A stretch of DNA of 64,000 nucleotides. It comes from Dioscorea cayenensis subsp. rotundata. Lineage: Eukaryota > Streptophyta > Magnoliopsida > Dioscoreales > Dioscoreaceae. The first letter of the stretch is position 1; each line of letters begins with the position of its first letter. A program made the translations under genes and the position numbers. The DNA lies in contig NC_052472.1 in the NCBI RefSeq assembly GCF_009730915.1, positions 18,320,382 through 18,384,381 on the forward strand, in the 5' to 3' direction. Positions 44,403 to 55,974 of the stretch are shown piece by piece. The notes below the pieces were generated by a model. It saw only the letters and a program-made list of their open reading frames with translations, searched no databases and was not told the DNA's origin.

Positions 44403-44829
44403 TAATAATAAAATAAAAATAAAGGGGAACATTGAGTATAATAGATGGACCAATTAGGATATTCTACTTTTCAAAATAAGCAAAGCAACTGCCTAATTAG
44501 CGCTAATGTGCCAAGTTTGGTGTACTTGAGCAAATTATGGTCAAAATTCAGTTGTTTTTTATATTGTATTTTTAAAAATATTTATCAAAATAAGCATTTG
44601 TCCTATTATTTAACAAATTGGACACAGATGGATGAAACTAATAGAAAGTATACCGGTTTCATTTGTGCATTTGAAAAATAAAAGCTTTTTTTTTTCTTTT
44701 CTTTTTAATTTTACAACCCTGGCTTTTTTTAAAATTTTTTATGACTTTTTTTAAATATCACAACCTATCACATTTATTTTTACTGTATTTTGCCTAAGTA
44801 GACCACATGATATGGATAAAACAACGTTG

Positions 44830-44910
44830 CTTCTAGCAAGGTTTGAACTTGAGACCTCTTCAATGTTTTACATCTATTTTTCACAATGAAGCCTTACCGC
44901 GAGGCTATGA
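44830..44910 (-). mobile_element. Probable tRNA-derived SINE
   Basis: On the minus strand TAGCCTCGCGGTAAGGC (about 44906-44890) resembles a pol III A box with its tRNA context, and AAGTTCAAACC (about 44851-44841) resembles a B box (GGTTCRANNCC in inverted form). The two are separated by about 40 bp, as in tRNA-derived SINEs. It is not a tRNA gene, because the arms do not pair. Ends and duplication were not resolved. Confidence 0.4.
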
Positions 44911-45975
44911 ATCTTTTGGTAAATTTGAACTTTCTATATTTGCACTTGTTATAGTAACATAACAGATTTTTTTCATAAGTAGATACCATTATTATTTTAT
45001 TTATTTCATATTTAATTTTTAAAAATTAAAACACTAGTAAAAAAATTCATTTATTTTTACTGTTGAAGATGTCTAAGTCAATGGACTTGACTATATTTAT
45101 GATCATCATGATATAAATAACGAATGTAGAATTGACCATTAATTTCATTTTGTAGAAATTTGGTGATATGTTTAACGTGTCAAACACATGATATAAAGAC
45201 TCGAAAGTATATGCCAAAATACTTTTTCTTTTCCAAAATGTCAAACATTCAACTAGATTTGTAAGTAATTTCCATGGACTTGACTTTGAGATAATTGATT
45301 GGTTAACTTAAGTCAACTAATTGCTTTAGACATTTTAATTATATGTTCAAACCTCTTGAGAGTGTCAAAATCTTTTGTCCAAAAAGTAAAAATTACCACC
45401 ATCACATTAGAAACTCTTAGCTTTACCAAGCAAGGGTTTGATTAATCAACTATCTATAACAATATTGGCTAAGATGAGCAGTTTGTCTACCTTATTAACA
45501 AAATAAAAAATTCAAATTAAAATCAAGTTCTCTATCAATTTCCATTACATGACCCACACGGTGTGGGGTTGGATTAGTTGACTTGACTCAATCAACTTAA
45601 ATAAAGATAGGGTTGGATAATTGATGGACTTGACTCAATTCACTTGTTTAGAAATTTTAGTGAGTTTTTTGTTTAAATAAAATTTTAGTAAGAGTTAGTA
45701 AAAAAAATTCAAAAATATTCCGTTAGCATTGGAGGTGGAATGTAAGTGCAGATAAAAGTAAAAGATTGCAATTATCATTTATCAATGGTGCTTCCAAGTT
45801 TAAGCTATTGTTTATTTTTATTTATGAATTGAAAAAACATCAGCGTTTTATATCTAAGCTATAAAAATTTGTTCATTTCATTTTTTTCAATATAAACTCA
45901 TATAAATATGTTATTTTATTATATTTACTATGTTAAAAAAAAGACTAAACAAATAAATTTGTATAGTTGAATAAC
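44911..45975. other. Non-coding AT-rich DNA
   Basis: No gene is seen. Several TTGACTTGACTCAA-like words recur at about 45570-45650, a short degenerate repeat. Confidence 0.5.
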
Positions 45976-45993
45976 AAAAATAAATAAAACAGT
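45976..45993. other. Target-site duplication (left) of the short LINE insertion
   Basis: AAAAATAAATAAAACAGT, identical to 46137-46154 on the other side of the insertion. Confidence 0.85.
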
Positions 45994-46136
45994 GGTTGGT
46001 GGGCCTGTGCACCTTGGGGTTGCTGCCCGTTTTATAGTTCTTCTTTTGTTGCTCTCAACCACATCTAGTGGTTGGTGACTGCTGTATTTCTGTTTTTTAT
46101 TAATGCATTGTGGTTTATCCACTTTTTCAAAAAAAT
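45994..46136 (+). mobile_element. 5'-truncated LINE insertion, 143 bp, with 18-bp target-site duplication
   Basis: The insertion starts GGTTGGTGGGCCTGTGC and ends in an A-rich tail after TTTATCCACTTTTTC. It contains the hairpin AACCAC-ATCTA-GTGGTT at 46057-46073 shared with the 44.3-kb tail. Exact 18-bp direct repeats flank it, which fits target-primed reverse transcription with heavy 5' truncation. Confidence 0.8.
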
Positions 46137-46154
46137 AAAAATAAATAAAACAGT

Positions 46155-46911
46155 ATATTTTTAAAAGTGAAAATTTACATGTTCTATTTAGTTTAGAAGA
46201 TAAAACAATATTGACTCAAATTAAATCCGCTTTTCGCTTCAACCTAAATTAATTGGAGTAGGCAAAGCATTTACTCAAAATATATCAAATAAATAAATTT
46301 GAATATAACTAATATAATAACTCTTTCTCAAGAAAATTTTACTTGTAGAAACACTTAAGGGAAACACATATAGTTGTATTTGATGTAAATCATGGCACAT
46401 GTGAGTTTATTTATAATTCTTTGTTGTATATTTGACGAAGAAATATGAGTTTTAACAAAAATAAAATAATTTTTTTTCTCTAATAGATATATAATTAAGA
46501 GGTCAGTCCTTTACAAACGTTTATACATAAACATTCTTGAGATGCCTATCTTTTATATGTTGGATTTTAATACAATAGCTGCATATCGTTCAGTGTTATC
46601 AACAATATTAAGAACAATCGAGTGAACTGTGCTCATCAATAATGTTTGAAGCAGTGCTACAAAGTGTTATAAACAATGAGTGGGATACATAGTTGTTGTA
46701 TAATGAACAATGCTTAGTCAATCGTGGCCATTCAACTTGATTTCTACCTAAAAAGTTTGTCAAAAACAAACAAACACCTACCCACCTAGAATGAACCAGT
46801 ATAGCCTTGGATAACTGTTCATGCCCATTGTTACCCTTTCTCTCTCTTCCTCTTCTCTTTGCCTCTCTCCTGCCATTTCTCTGTTTTATTTTCTATTGGA
46901 AGTTATGTAAA
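46155..46911. other. Non-coding DNA before the second gap
   Basis: No gene is supported. The pyrimidine-rich end (46830-46890) gives a short hydrophobic frame running into the gap, but it lacks an ATG and any family resemblance. Confidence 0.45.
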
Positions 46912-47911
46912 NNNNNNNNNNNNNNNNNNNNNNNNNNNNNNNNNNNNNNNNNNNNNNNNNNNNNNNNNNNNNNNNNNNNNNNNNNNNNNNNNNNNNNNNN
47001 NNNNNNNNNNNNNNNNNNNNNNNNNNNNNNNNNNNNNNNNNNNNNNNNNNNNNNNNNNNNNNNNNNNNNNNNNNNNNNNNNNNNNNNNNNNNNNNNNNNN
47101 NNNNNNNNNNNNNNNNNNNNNNNNNNNNNNNNNNNNNNNNNNNNNNNNNNNNNNNNNNNNNNNNNNNNNNNNNNNNNNNNNNNNNNNNNNNNNNNNNNNN
47201 NNNNNNNNNNNNNNNNNNNNNNNNNNNNNNNNNNNNNNNNNNNNNNNNNNNNNNNNNNNNNNNNNNNNNNNNNNNNNNNNNNNNNNNNNNNNNNNNNNNN
47301 NNNNNNNNNNNNNNNNNNNNNNNNNNNNNNNNNNNNNNNNNNNNNNNNNNNNNNNNNNNNNNNNNNNNNNNNNNNNNNNNNNNNNNNNNNNNNNNNNNNN
47401 NNNNNNNNNNNNNNNNNNNNNNNNNNNNNNNNNNNNNNNNNNNNNNNNNNNNNNNNNNNNNNNNNNNNNNNNNNNNNNNNNNNNNNNNNNNNNNNNNNNN
47501 NNNNNNNNNNNNNNNNNNNNNNNNNNNNNNNNNNNNNNNNNNNNNNNNNNNNNNNNNNNNNNNNNNNNNNNNNNNNNNNNNNNNNNNNNNNNNNNNNNNN
47601 NNNNNNNNNNNNNNNNNNNNNNNNNNNNNNNNNNNNNNNNNNNNNNNNNNNNNNNNNNNNNNNNNNNNNNNNNNNNNNNNNNNNNNNNNNNNNNNNNNNN
47701 NNNNNNNNNNNNNNNNNNNNNNNNNNNNNNNNNNNNNNNNNNNNNNNNNNNNNNNNNNNNNNNNNNNNNNNNNNNNNNNNNNNNNNNNNNNNNNNNNNNN
47801 NNNNNNNNNNNNNNNNNNNNNNNNNNNNNNNNNNNNNNNNNNNNNNNNNNNNNNNNNNNNNNNNNNNNNNNNNNNNNNNNNNNNNNNNNNNNNNNNNNNN
47901 NNNNNNNNNNN
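46912..47911. other. Assembly gap (1000 N)
   Basis: Exactly 1000 unknown bases. Nothing on either side shows what it contains. Confidence 0.99.
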
Positions 47912-49390
47912 ATGAATCAATTATCTTCCTTATTTTTCTTCAATTTTGATAATTAAATCTTCTCCAACAAATCCCAAAAAAATCAGTTTGATAGAGTGAG
48001 GTTGCCTCTCACATATATGCACATAAATTTTCTTTCAATTTTAGAGATATAGGACTAAATCAAACTTGTAATAGATACGGTTTTGCTTCCCTCAAAATAT
48101 ATTGACTATTAACTTAATTAATCCTGCATTGATTGTTATGGTATGTCTTGACTATGCCATATTAACTTTTTTTTTTCAAGTAAATGTGATAAGTGCAAAA
48201 AGCAATTTTCACACATAATGACAGTGAATCTTTAGTCATCAGGCATTGGGTGGGATTTTAACACCCGATCTATTGCATTAGAGTGAATATTTTTTTTTTT
48301 ATGAGTTAGCCCAAAGTTGATCCACATTACCTATGATTCTAATTAAATATTTTTCTTCCAACTTGTATTTTGAGATTGCACATGTATAACCAAAAAAACT
48401 AAAAATAAATAATAAAAAAAATAAAATAAAATGACATCCCAAAAGTTTTTAAGAGAAATTTTTTTTAGTATAATATGCTCCTATTGTTTTCATCTTCTAT
48501 TTCTATTTTATTTATTCTTCAAGCATAAATTTTAAAAAAATAGATAAACTATTAATTTATTAAAATTGGACAACACATACAAGACACGTAAACAGGACAA
48601 ACTTAGAGTTTGACAAAAAAAATATTTTACTAATATTTTATTAATAAGAATTAACGAAATATATGCTCAAAGGTAAACCATAAAAATCAAAATTTCAAAG
48701 ATATGAATAATATAACAATTCATCAAACTAAAATACAGTAATTAATAACAAATATACTATTTATGTTGAAATTAGGGTCGAATGCTAACTCTGGAATTGG
48801 AATCGCTAAACCCGGAGCCGGGATTAGCATTCAGCCTGAATTACAGCCCAATTATTCGGCCTGCCTCAGCCATTTTACAAAGGTTTAAAACATAAATCCT
48901 GTTTTTTTTTTTTCAATTTGTTTAATGCCCATATTAGTGTACGTTACCAGATGCTCGGTTTAAAAACATGTGAACAGCAAACTCAATGCACTTGAAAAGC
49001 TTAAACAAGTACATCAAAAAGGCCATGAAAGCATTCAAGTTTTCAAAGCTCACCACCTTCCACATCTAACTGCAAAAACAGCCCACAGGGACTAAAGAAA
49101 AGGGTTGGCTCAAGCTCTTGTGAGATCCCAAACCAAGTGCAACACTAGCACCACCTTTCAAAAACCATTGGCTCACTTTCCCATGTACAACTGAAACTAC
49201 CAAGACATTTATCTGACTAATTAGCAAAGCAAAGCATGCATGCATTCCATTTGGTTTTGCTGCATTTGCTGGGTTGTTGGTTTTTGTTCTCATGAGCATC
49301 ATGTTCTTCAATTCCTTTTGCTGAACACATGGTTTGTTTTCAATGGAGAAACTGTTGACTTCTTGCCCATTGAATTCCACCTCTTTATCC
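47912..49390. other. Non-coding DNA upstream of the small-protein ORF
   Basis: Mostly AT-rich. A small imperfect inverted repeat is present: GAATGCTAA at 48780-48788 and TTAGCATTC at 48823-48831 flank a GC-richer centre. A CATGCATGCA (RY-type) motif lies near 49236-49245; such motifs bind B3-domain factors in seed promoters, but function here is unproven. Confidence 0.4.
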
Positions 49391-49393
49391 CCC

Positions 49394-49402
49394 TTTTAAA
49401 TA
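49394..49402 (+). promoter_or_regulatory. Putative TATA box of the small-protein ORF
   Basis: TTTTAAATA lies about 80 bp before the ATG at 49478, a normal spacing for a leader of about 50 nt. Confidence 0.3.
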
Positions 49403-49477
49403 CTGCATGTTTTTGCAGCATTTGTAAGTTCTACAAAGTTTGTTTGTATGAATTAGATTGACTTTGTTTGAGGAGTT

Positions 49478-49690
49478 ATGGATGTTTATATCTCAGAGGA
49501 GTATGTGATTCAGAGAAGGATAGAGAGGAAGATGAAGAAGAATGCTGCTGCCATTGATGCTGGGAAACAAGGTGACAGAGCTTCAGATAATGAATCTTTG
49601 AAGAAGAAGAACAGATGGAATGTTTTGGATCACAAGGAAGGGAACAGAATTGAGAATCAAGACTTGGTTTTCAGTTGCTTCTCTGCTTGA
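49478..49690 (+). CDS. Small basic protein, 70 aa, function unknown
   Basis: An intronless frame from ATG (context GAGTTATGGAT) to TGA. The N-terminus MDVYISEEYVIQRRIERKMK is charged and probably helical; the middle is rich in Lys, Asn, Asp and Ser; the end is FSCFSA. There is no signal peptide or membrane segment. The codon content and amino-acid mix look like a real plant small protein, and a YI.EEYV..RR start with an FSCFS end resembles small uncharacterised plant proteins, but I cannot name a family. It lies upstream of, and convergent with, the cytochrome b561 gene on the other strand. It could still be a chance ORF. Confidence 0.5.
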   Translation: MDVYISEEYVIQRRIERKMKKNAAAIDAGKQGDRASDNESLKKKNRWNVLDHKEGNRIENQDLVFSCFSA

Positions 49691-50093
49691 CGCTTTTTTT
49701 TTCTTTTCACTCAAAACATGGTTAATTTCCACATTTTCCTTTTTTCTGGCTGGGTTAAAAATTCATTTTTAGTTCCAATATTCAATAGAGTTTCTATTTA
49801 TATGAAAAATATTTGCCTGGATGTGAGAAACACACTTCATCAACCAAAAAAAGAATAGCCATCCTCGGCTCAATAACATAAAGATGTTTTTTTTGTATAC
49901 ACAAGAACTGTCAAGACAAAACAACTAATACAGTCAAATATAAGCATATTTTAACCATCACTCAATTATATAATACGAGCGTATATAGACTTTCAGATTA
50001 ACAACCCAATAATGAGTTTATACGTAGTCCATTGATAACTGGATAATCACAATGGAGTAGGGAAATGAAGAATATATAAACAGTGATAAAGTT
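49691..50093. other. Intergenic region between convergent genes
   Basis: No gene. It should hold the 3' untranslated regions of the small-protein ORF (from the left) and the cytochrome b561 gene (from the right). Confidence 0.5.
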
Positions 50094-52324
50094 TTAAGCA
50101 TCTGATATAGAGCTGTAACTGTGAGGGTCTTCAGAGGGACCAGGAATTGCAGCAGAGATAACAACAGCAGCCCCCAGCAGTATGACAACAAGGGCTGTGA
50201 AGTTCACCAAGAAGGCCTCGGCACCGTATTTAAGTACACCTGCGCTCTCAATGAAGGTGAGCTTCTCCAGAAAGCCTAATTGTGCAGCAGCTAGTGCCAG
50301 TATATACACGAACATCCCGAACAATGCGTGCCATGGTAGAGCCTCACGGCGAAGGGCTTGTGAACCGCCCGGGTAGAAGTAGGTGACGAATCCGAAAATC
50401 CACTGCATGATAAGTCAGAGTTAAGATTTACCAGTCAATGTCGAATGAGACATTGAGATTAGAAACAGTTTGCTATCGACAACAGTCAAATCTCTAATTG
50501 GTCTTTGATTTATCAATATCGAACTTTTTTATTAGTTACTGTCTTACTGAACTTAGAGATCCATTACTTTGTGCAAAATAAATGTAATAAGTTTGATATA
50601 GAGAAGCTTAGATGCTTCTAAGATCTGTGAGAGTACGTTGATTATAAACTATAAGAAGCGATTGCTTTTGTCATCAGTTATTGTTCCTAATCCAAGTTAA
50701 TGAAATTGGCAATTTACCAAAACATTTGATTTGTACTAATAGAAATTCAAACATAGCACTTGATACATTCGATTTAAGGATGCTTAGATGCTCCTAAGAT
50801 ATGTGAGGATCATGATTATTGTCATTGACTATTGTCTATACACCATTGATAGCAATGAATGGCAGGAAAATCACCTGTTACCCAATCTTCAGTAATTTGT
50901 TTCTAATACAACCACCAAAGAAACTACGAACTGACAATCATGTCACAAACAACTGTATTGCTACAAGTAGATTATTGTTGAAATGCTCTTTGACAAGCAT
51001 AACAACAATAACAATTGACCAGTTTCTTTGCGCAATTTCAGTGATGTTGATGCTTATAAAGAGATATTACTAGATGCCGTTGAAATTGTCAACTAATAAG
51101 CAAGATAAAGAATAAGACAAGTATTTTACCTGAATGCCGTATAAACAGATAGTTCCGAGGCCAACCCAGGAATGTAAGCTGTAAAGATTATCGATTCCAC
51201 TTTCATTGTGAAACTTGAATGCAGCAGAGATTCCCCAAATACCCAGAACAAGAGCAATTAAGTGCAGAGTCAAATGGATCTTCTTATTTACTTCTTTATT
51301 AAATGGAAGACCTTTATAACTCATTATAGCTGCAATTCGGTTTAGAAAATAAAAGCTAAGTTTCATGTAAACATATATGACACCAAAGTTTTGAATAACC
51401 AGAGTGTCCCTACCTTCACTTCCAAGGATTAAGAAACCAATCACCATGACAACTGGATGAAGCTGCAGGCAAATAAGAGTTAAATAATCCATCAGGGGCA
51501 CATCAATGAGCTATATTTATGGATATATGGACAAAAAACAGGCCAATAGCAACAAATCACAGATTCACAAGCATGTCAACAGAAAAAAAGGATGTGTTTG
51601 GATTGAGGTCACACTGTGGAACTAGCAAGATAAAAGTAAGGAATGGAAAAAAAGGATAGAAGAGGAAAACAAAAGAAAATTTCATCAAAATGTTTTCACA
51701 AACACAAAATATTAAAAAAATTAATTCTTTCTCGCTTTTTTATTTTTATTTTTTTTGTTTATCCTCTGCTTTTCCTCCCTCCAGAGACTAATTAGGAACC
51801 CTAATCATACCAATTTGAACTCTTCTCTAAGCTCCAAGGAACAACCAATCATCAATTGCTTGACATTTTAACACATTTAAGCTAAGAAAAACGATCAAAT
51901 CAAGCATCCATTGAAGCTAACAACTAACAAACAGTCCAAAACCATAACAAAAACAAACAAAATCACAATTGAACTCAGAAACAAAGCAAAAAGTGAACTT
52001 TTTTTTTCTTGTTTTTTTCGAAATCCAAAACCAAAACCCTCAAAATCTCAACTTGAAAACACTTCCAAAACACCCAAACTTTATTCATCACATCCACAAA
52101 ATCCACAAAACCAAACACAAAAACCAAATCAAACCCAACAAAAACCACTCAAAACAGAAGAAGATGATCATACATTGAATATGAGCGACTTATTAGTAGA
52201 ATCCCAAGCAAGGCCCTCCACGAAAGTGGATGTTCCAAACGAGCACCAGCACGGCAGCCACCACCTCAAGTACGTGAGCGACGTAGGTGAACGGCAACGC
52301 CGGAACGCCGGAAAGCCTGGTCAT
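50094..52324 (-). CDS. Cytochrome b561, ascorbate-dependent (four exons)
   Basis: A membrane two-haem protein that passes electrons from cytosolic ascorbate across a membrane (tonoplast or plasma membrane) to monodehydroascorbate or ferric chelates. Exons on the minus strand are 52324-52174, 51462-51414, 51329-51130 and 50402-50094. Introns of 711, 84 and 727 bp all have GT-AG ends. The chain is about 235 aa, the usual family size, with six hydrophobic helices. Candidate haem ligands are the His in HPVVM, KKIHLTLH, SLHSWVG and LPWHALFG. SLHSWVG is the family's monodehydroascorbate-site motif. I chose MTRLSGVPALPF as the start because upstream residues are charged and unlike the family. One problem: exon 1 has an extra G near 52216 (GGAGGGCC where GGAGGCC keeps frame), so the assembled exon shifts frame after HFRGG. 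Everything else is intact, so an assembly error or a recent lesion is likely. Confidence 0.9.
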
Positions 52325-52446
52325 CGTGGCCGTCTTCGTCTCTCGCTCGCTCTTCTTCGCTTCGTTTGCTCTGATTCCTTGGTTCAAAGCCTTTGGAAAG
52401 TCCTTATTCGCTTCTCCACCGTACATCGCAGCCACCTGACAAAGTG

Positions 52447-52455
52447 TTTATAATC
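52447..52455 (-). promoter_or_regulatory. Putative TATA box of cytochrome b561
   Basis: The minus strand reads GATTATAAA about 125 bp upstream of the chosen ATG, giving a leader of about 90 nt. AT-rich surroundings make this weak. Confidence 0.3.
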
Positions 52456-55400
52456 TCGAGGACATCAAACTCGATCCAGCGACCTCATTTTATCTTGGAG
52501 ACTTTTTTGCGTTCAGGGCCCTTTTAAAATTTTTAATTAGTTTTGTGGGATTAGAAAATCTCTAGTGTTCTCACTCCTCTGTGTATGTTATTGTTATCTG
52601 CTTCTTGATTGGATTTTTTTTGGGGATTGTGGAGTATTTTATATGCATGCCCCTTAAAATATTATATATTATTTTATATATTATTTTAATTTTATAAATT
52701 ATGAATAAATCTTTTATGGTGTGACGTATAAGTGGGTTATTGACCGAAGATATTTAAACACTACCATGACTCTTTCCTTTTCTGTAGATACATAAATATA
52801 AATAACTCTAATAATTTATTTGGTTTTTAGAGTTTTATAATAATAATAATAATAATAACTTTTTTTATTTTATAAATTACACAAGTAGATTACGGACATA
52901 GACAGACATAAACTTATTACCTCAATACAACTATACTATCATCATGAGCTGTGAGATTTGAACAATCTCTTCAACAAGATAATAATCGCCATGCTTGACT
53001 ATTAAATATCTTCAAATCATCTGTTAGAAAATAATATTATTATTTATTCATTTATTTTGTTAGGTTCCACTCCCAACAGATTTATTTAATGTTATTCTCC
53101 TATCGATTTTGTAATTATTTTGTATATTTTTTAATGTGTTTTTTTCTATAATTTTTTTTTTAACAAAGTTGTAATTTATCCGTTTTCTATAAAATAATTG
53201 TGCTACATATTTACTATATATCTTGGTAATTATAAATTTATATTAAATTATCACTGGATTTTATGGATTTTTTTTATGTTCATTTAAGGAATATTTACAT
53301 GTGAATGAAGCTAAAGCAAAAATTAGCTTATAAACATAAACATAATTTCTGTATGTAATTAAGATACTCCACAGGGACAAAAATGCAAAACAAGAAAGGA
53401 CTTCATCATCCTTGCTGTGCCGGTGTGGAAAAGGGTGTGCAAATCCGGCCAAGCGTTCTCAGCATCATCGTCGAGCGCCGTGGCCGAGTGTGCGGACCAC
53501 GGCGTGGCTGCGTCACGTCCAAGGCGATGTAGACATGACAGCGAGTGAAACGTTGTGCTGTGAACAAGTGTCAGCAATGACGACGGCCCATCAAGTGTTC
53601 GATGAAATGCTTGGCTGAAGTTGCTACACATTCGCACACTGCGCGCGCTGTTTTACTGGTTCATTTTTTGGACTTGTTATCTTGTTTCCAGATATTTCTT
53701 GCCATGTGGCCGAATGCAGTGCCACACGCTTGCTCTTTGTTCTTTGTGATTTATTATCCAAAGTTATAAATTTAATATTTGGATTTATTTATTTATTTAT
53801 ATATTTATATATTTTATGTGTGTTGTTTTTATCATAAAAACAAAAAAACACTTATGAACAGTATAAAACAGGGGAAAAAAATAATAGACTTATGAAAAAA
53901 ATTTCCACTTGTCCATTAACGTGTAGTAAAAAAATGTGATAAACGCAATATTATAATTGTTATCAAAGACGGAGGAGGCCAAACACGAACCCATTCATGC
54001 GCCCTCATTTGATATCATTGTGTCTAGTGTATTTAAAGCTCGGGTAATGAGCATTTTAGCAGTGGAGTGAGTGCTACTGTATCAGAAACTCTTTGACTGG
54101 TAAAATAATTTTTAACAAAAAAAAACATCAGACCAAGCAAAAAATAATAATGATACCAAAAAAATAACTATTGATAGCATGCCATCTATTTTATTCTAAG
54201 TGATATTAGAGTGAGTAAAGATTAATACTTTGATCAAGTCTGAAATTGGATGTTAATTTAGTTTTGAGATAAAATCAAAACTTCGAGTATAGAGATCCTC
54301 CGTCTTAATTCTTTCAAGTTACTTGAGTATTTGGTATAAAAGTTAAATTAGAAATTAATAGAAAACTAAAAACTTTGATTAACAAATTAATCAATGGCTA
54401 AAATTTCACTTCAATCCATTTTTTTATGAAATATATGTTTTTTATTACATATTACATTAATAGTAAGGAAAGAATATGAAAATTTAAATGGACTTCCTAA
54501 TAATTTTGGGTACTTTTTTTTTAAAACTAATTAGTGTGTTATTTCAGACCCATTGATTGGTTGTTGAATCTTGACAAATATATGCAATGAATACGTTTTG
54601 GAAGGTAACTCAAATAAGTTAAGTTATTAAAACGAGAAAAAGGTAGCTCAAATTCTTTAAATACATACTTTTCCCAAATAGTGTTCATGTATTGATTGGT
54701 GATGAGAGATCTACCAAATCAATTAATCCAAATTAAATTATATTTATTATATCATGGGCTCTTAGTTGGTATTTTTTGAACCACCGAATTAGTAGGTTTA
54801 ATTAAATATAATTAAATGTGGAATATGTGGAATTTAAGGTTATCCCACAAAAACTTTTTTTGAAAGATTTTATTATTTAATTAAATATATGTTGTTAACT
54901 AATATTTTTTTAAAAAAATTGATATATATATTTATTCTTATTTGAAAATATATAGTTTTATTATTAATAATTATATAAAAGTTTGATAAAAAAATTTATA
55001 AAACAAAACATATGTTTGAATGTAAGTCTCTGTTTTATATTATAAAATAGATATGTTTAAAAACACACACACACACACACACACAGAGACAGACATTAAA
55101 GCAGGCATAAATTCAAACAATCAACTAACAACTAAACTTGAAATTGAAATTAACAGGATTACTCCTTGATGGGCTTTGTTTACCCAATTTAATGAATGTC
55201 ATTATTTAATGTAGCATATGGGCCTATGGCATTGTTATTTGACCTAGGAACTATATATTATATAATATAAAAAAAATCAAAATTTTTTTTTCCAATTTTC
55301 AGATTGAGAGATTCATTTTAAAAATGATATACATCCAACACAGTATTTATGATTTGCATGTTGCATGTATGGGGTATATTTGGTTATTTGATTAATTATA

Positions 55401-55487
55401 GTTGACAATTTTAATTTTGAATTTTACCTATAGTTGTGTTTCTTTTTTATTTTTTTAACTTTTATGTTGGATATTATACATCTGGCC
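52456..55487. other. Intergenic DNA with a GC-richer island
   Basis: Mostly AT-rich with an (AAT)n run near 52838-52857 and a (CA)n run at 55063-55084. An island at about 53400-53660 is clearly richer in GC and has short frames on both strands. One plus frame ends TAHQVFDEML, which resembles a pentatricopeptide-repeat motif, so it may be a decayed PPR fragment. That is only a hint. Confidence 0.4.
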
Positions 55488-55503
55488 AAATAAAGTATAA
55501 TTC
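55488..55503. other. Target-site duplication (left) of the SINE
   Basis: AAATAAAGTATAATTC, identical to 55742-55757. Confidence 0.85.
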
Positions 55504-55741
55504 GTCAACCATTGGATAGCCCAATGATATGACATCAAAGTGTAAGGGGGAGGTAATGGGTTCAAATCTCTCCCCCAACAGTACTATTTTCCGTACTGTT
55601 TATACACTGTTCATCCGGGATTCTTATACTATTCTCATATTGTACATATACTGTACATCCGGGTTTCAATACTGTTTAATAATGTTTATATTCATAAAAA
55701 AAGGCTCTATTATTCAAAAAATAAAAAATAAAAAAATAAAA
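55504..55741 (+). mobile_element. tRNA-derived SINE, 238 bp, with 16-bp target-site duplication
   Basis: The insertion begins GTCAACCATTGGATAGCCC. TAGCCCAATGA (about 55517-55527) resembles a pol III A box, and GGTTCAAATCT (about 55559-55569) a B box, about 30 bp apart. The body repeats a block (CTGTTCATCCGGG...TTC and CTGTACATCCGGG.TTTC, about 55606-55665). The 3' end is A-rich (AAAAAATAAAAAATAAAAAA). Perfect 16-bp direct repeats flank it. These are the marks of a SINE mobilised by LINE machinery. The family is not recognised. Confidence 0.8.
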
Positions 55742-55974
55742 AAATAAAGTATAATTCTCATACACCCACTTTAGCATGTTTAGGTTGATTGCAAAATTTT
55801 CAATGCTTCTTCATGCTATTATTATTTGCCACAATATTCATCCTTAAAAAAATTAATTTACTAAAAAAAGTTTAAATTAAAGTTTGTAATGACCTTTCCA
55901 ATTTTGGTTTTTTATTTTTTAAAAATTAGAAACTACTTTTTAGTTTTTAAAAAAACTCTTTAAAAATTAACTGA

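Noticed and set aside
44830-44910. tRNA gene
   Set aside because: Only A- and B-box-like words are present; acceptor and anticodon arms do not pair, so a SINE is the better reading.
46807-46911. Start of a gene running into the second gap
   Set aside because: The frame has no ATG (TTG only) and is pyrimidine-rich hydrophobic text without a family match.
49066-49380. 104-codon minus-strand frame
   Set aside because: It is upstream of the 70-aa gene, antisense, with no family resemblance; likely chance in the leader and promoter region.
51911-52453. 180-codon plus-strand frame
   Set aside because: It overlaps exon 1 of cytochrome b561 on the other strand and is Lys/Asn/Pro low-complexity; a shadow frame.
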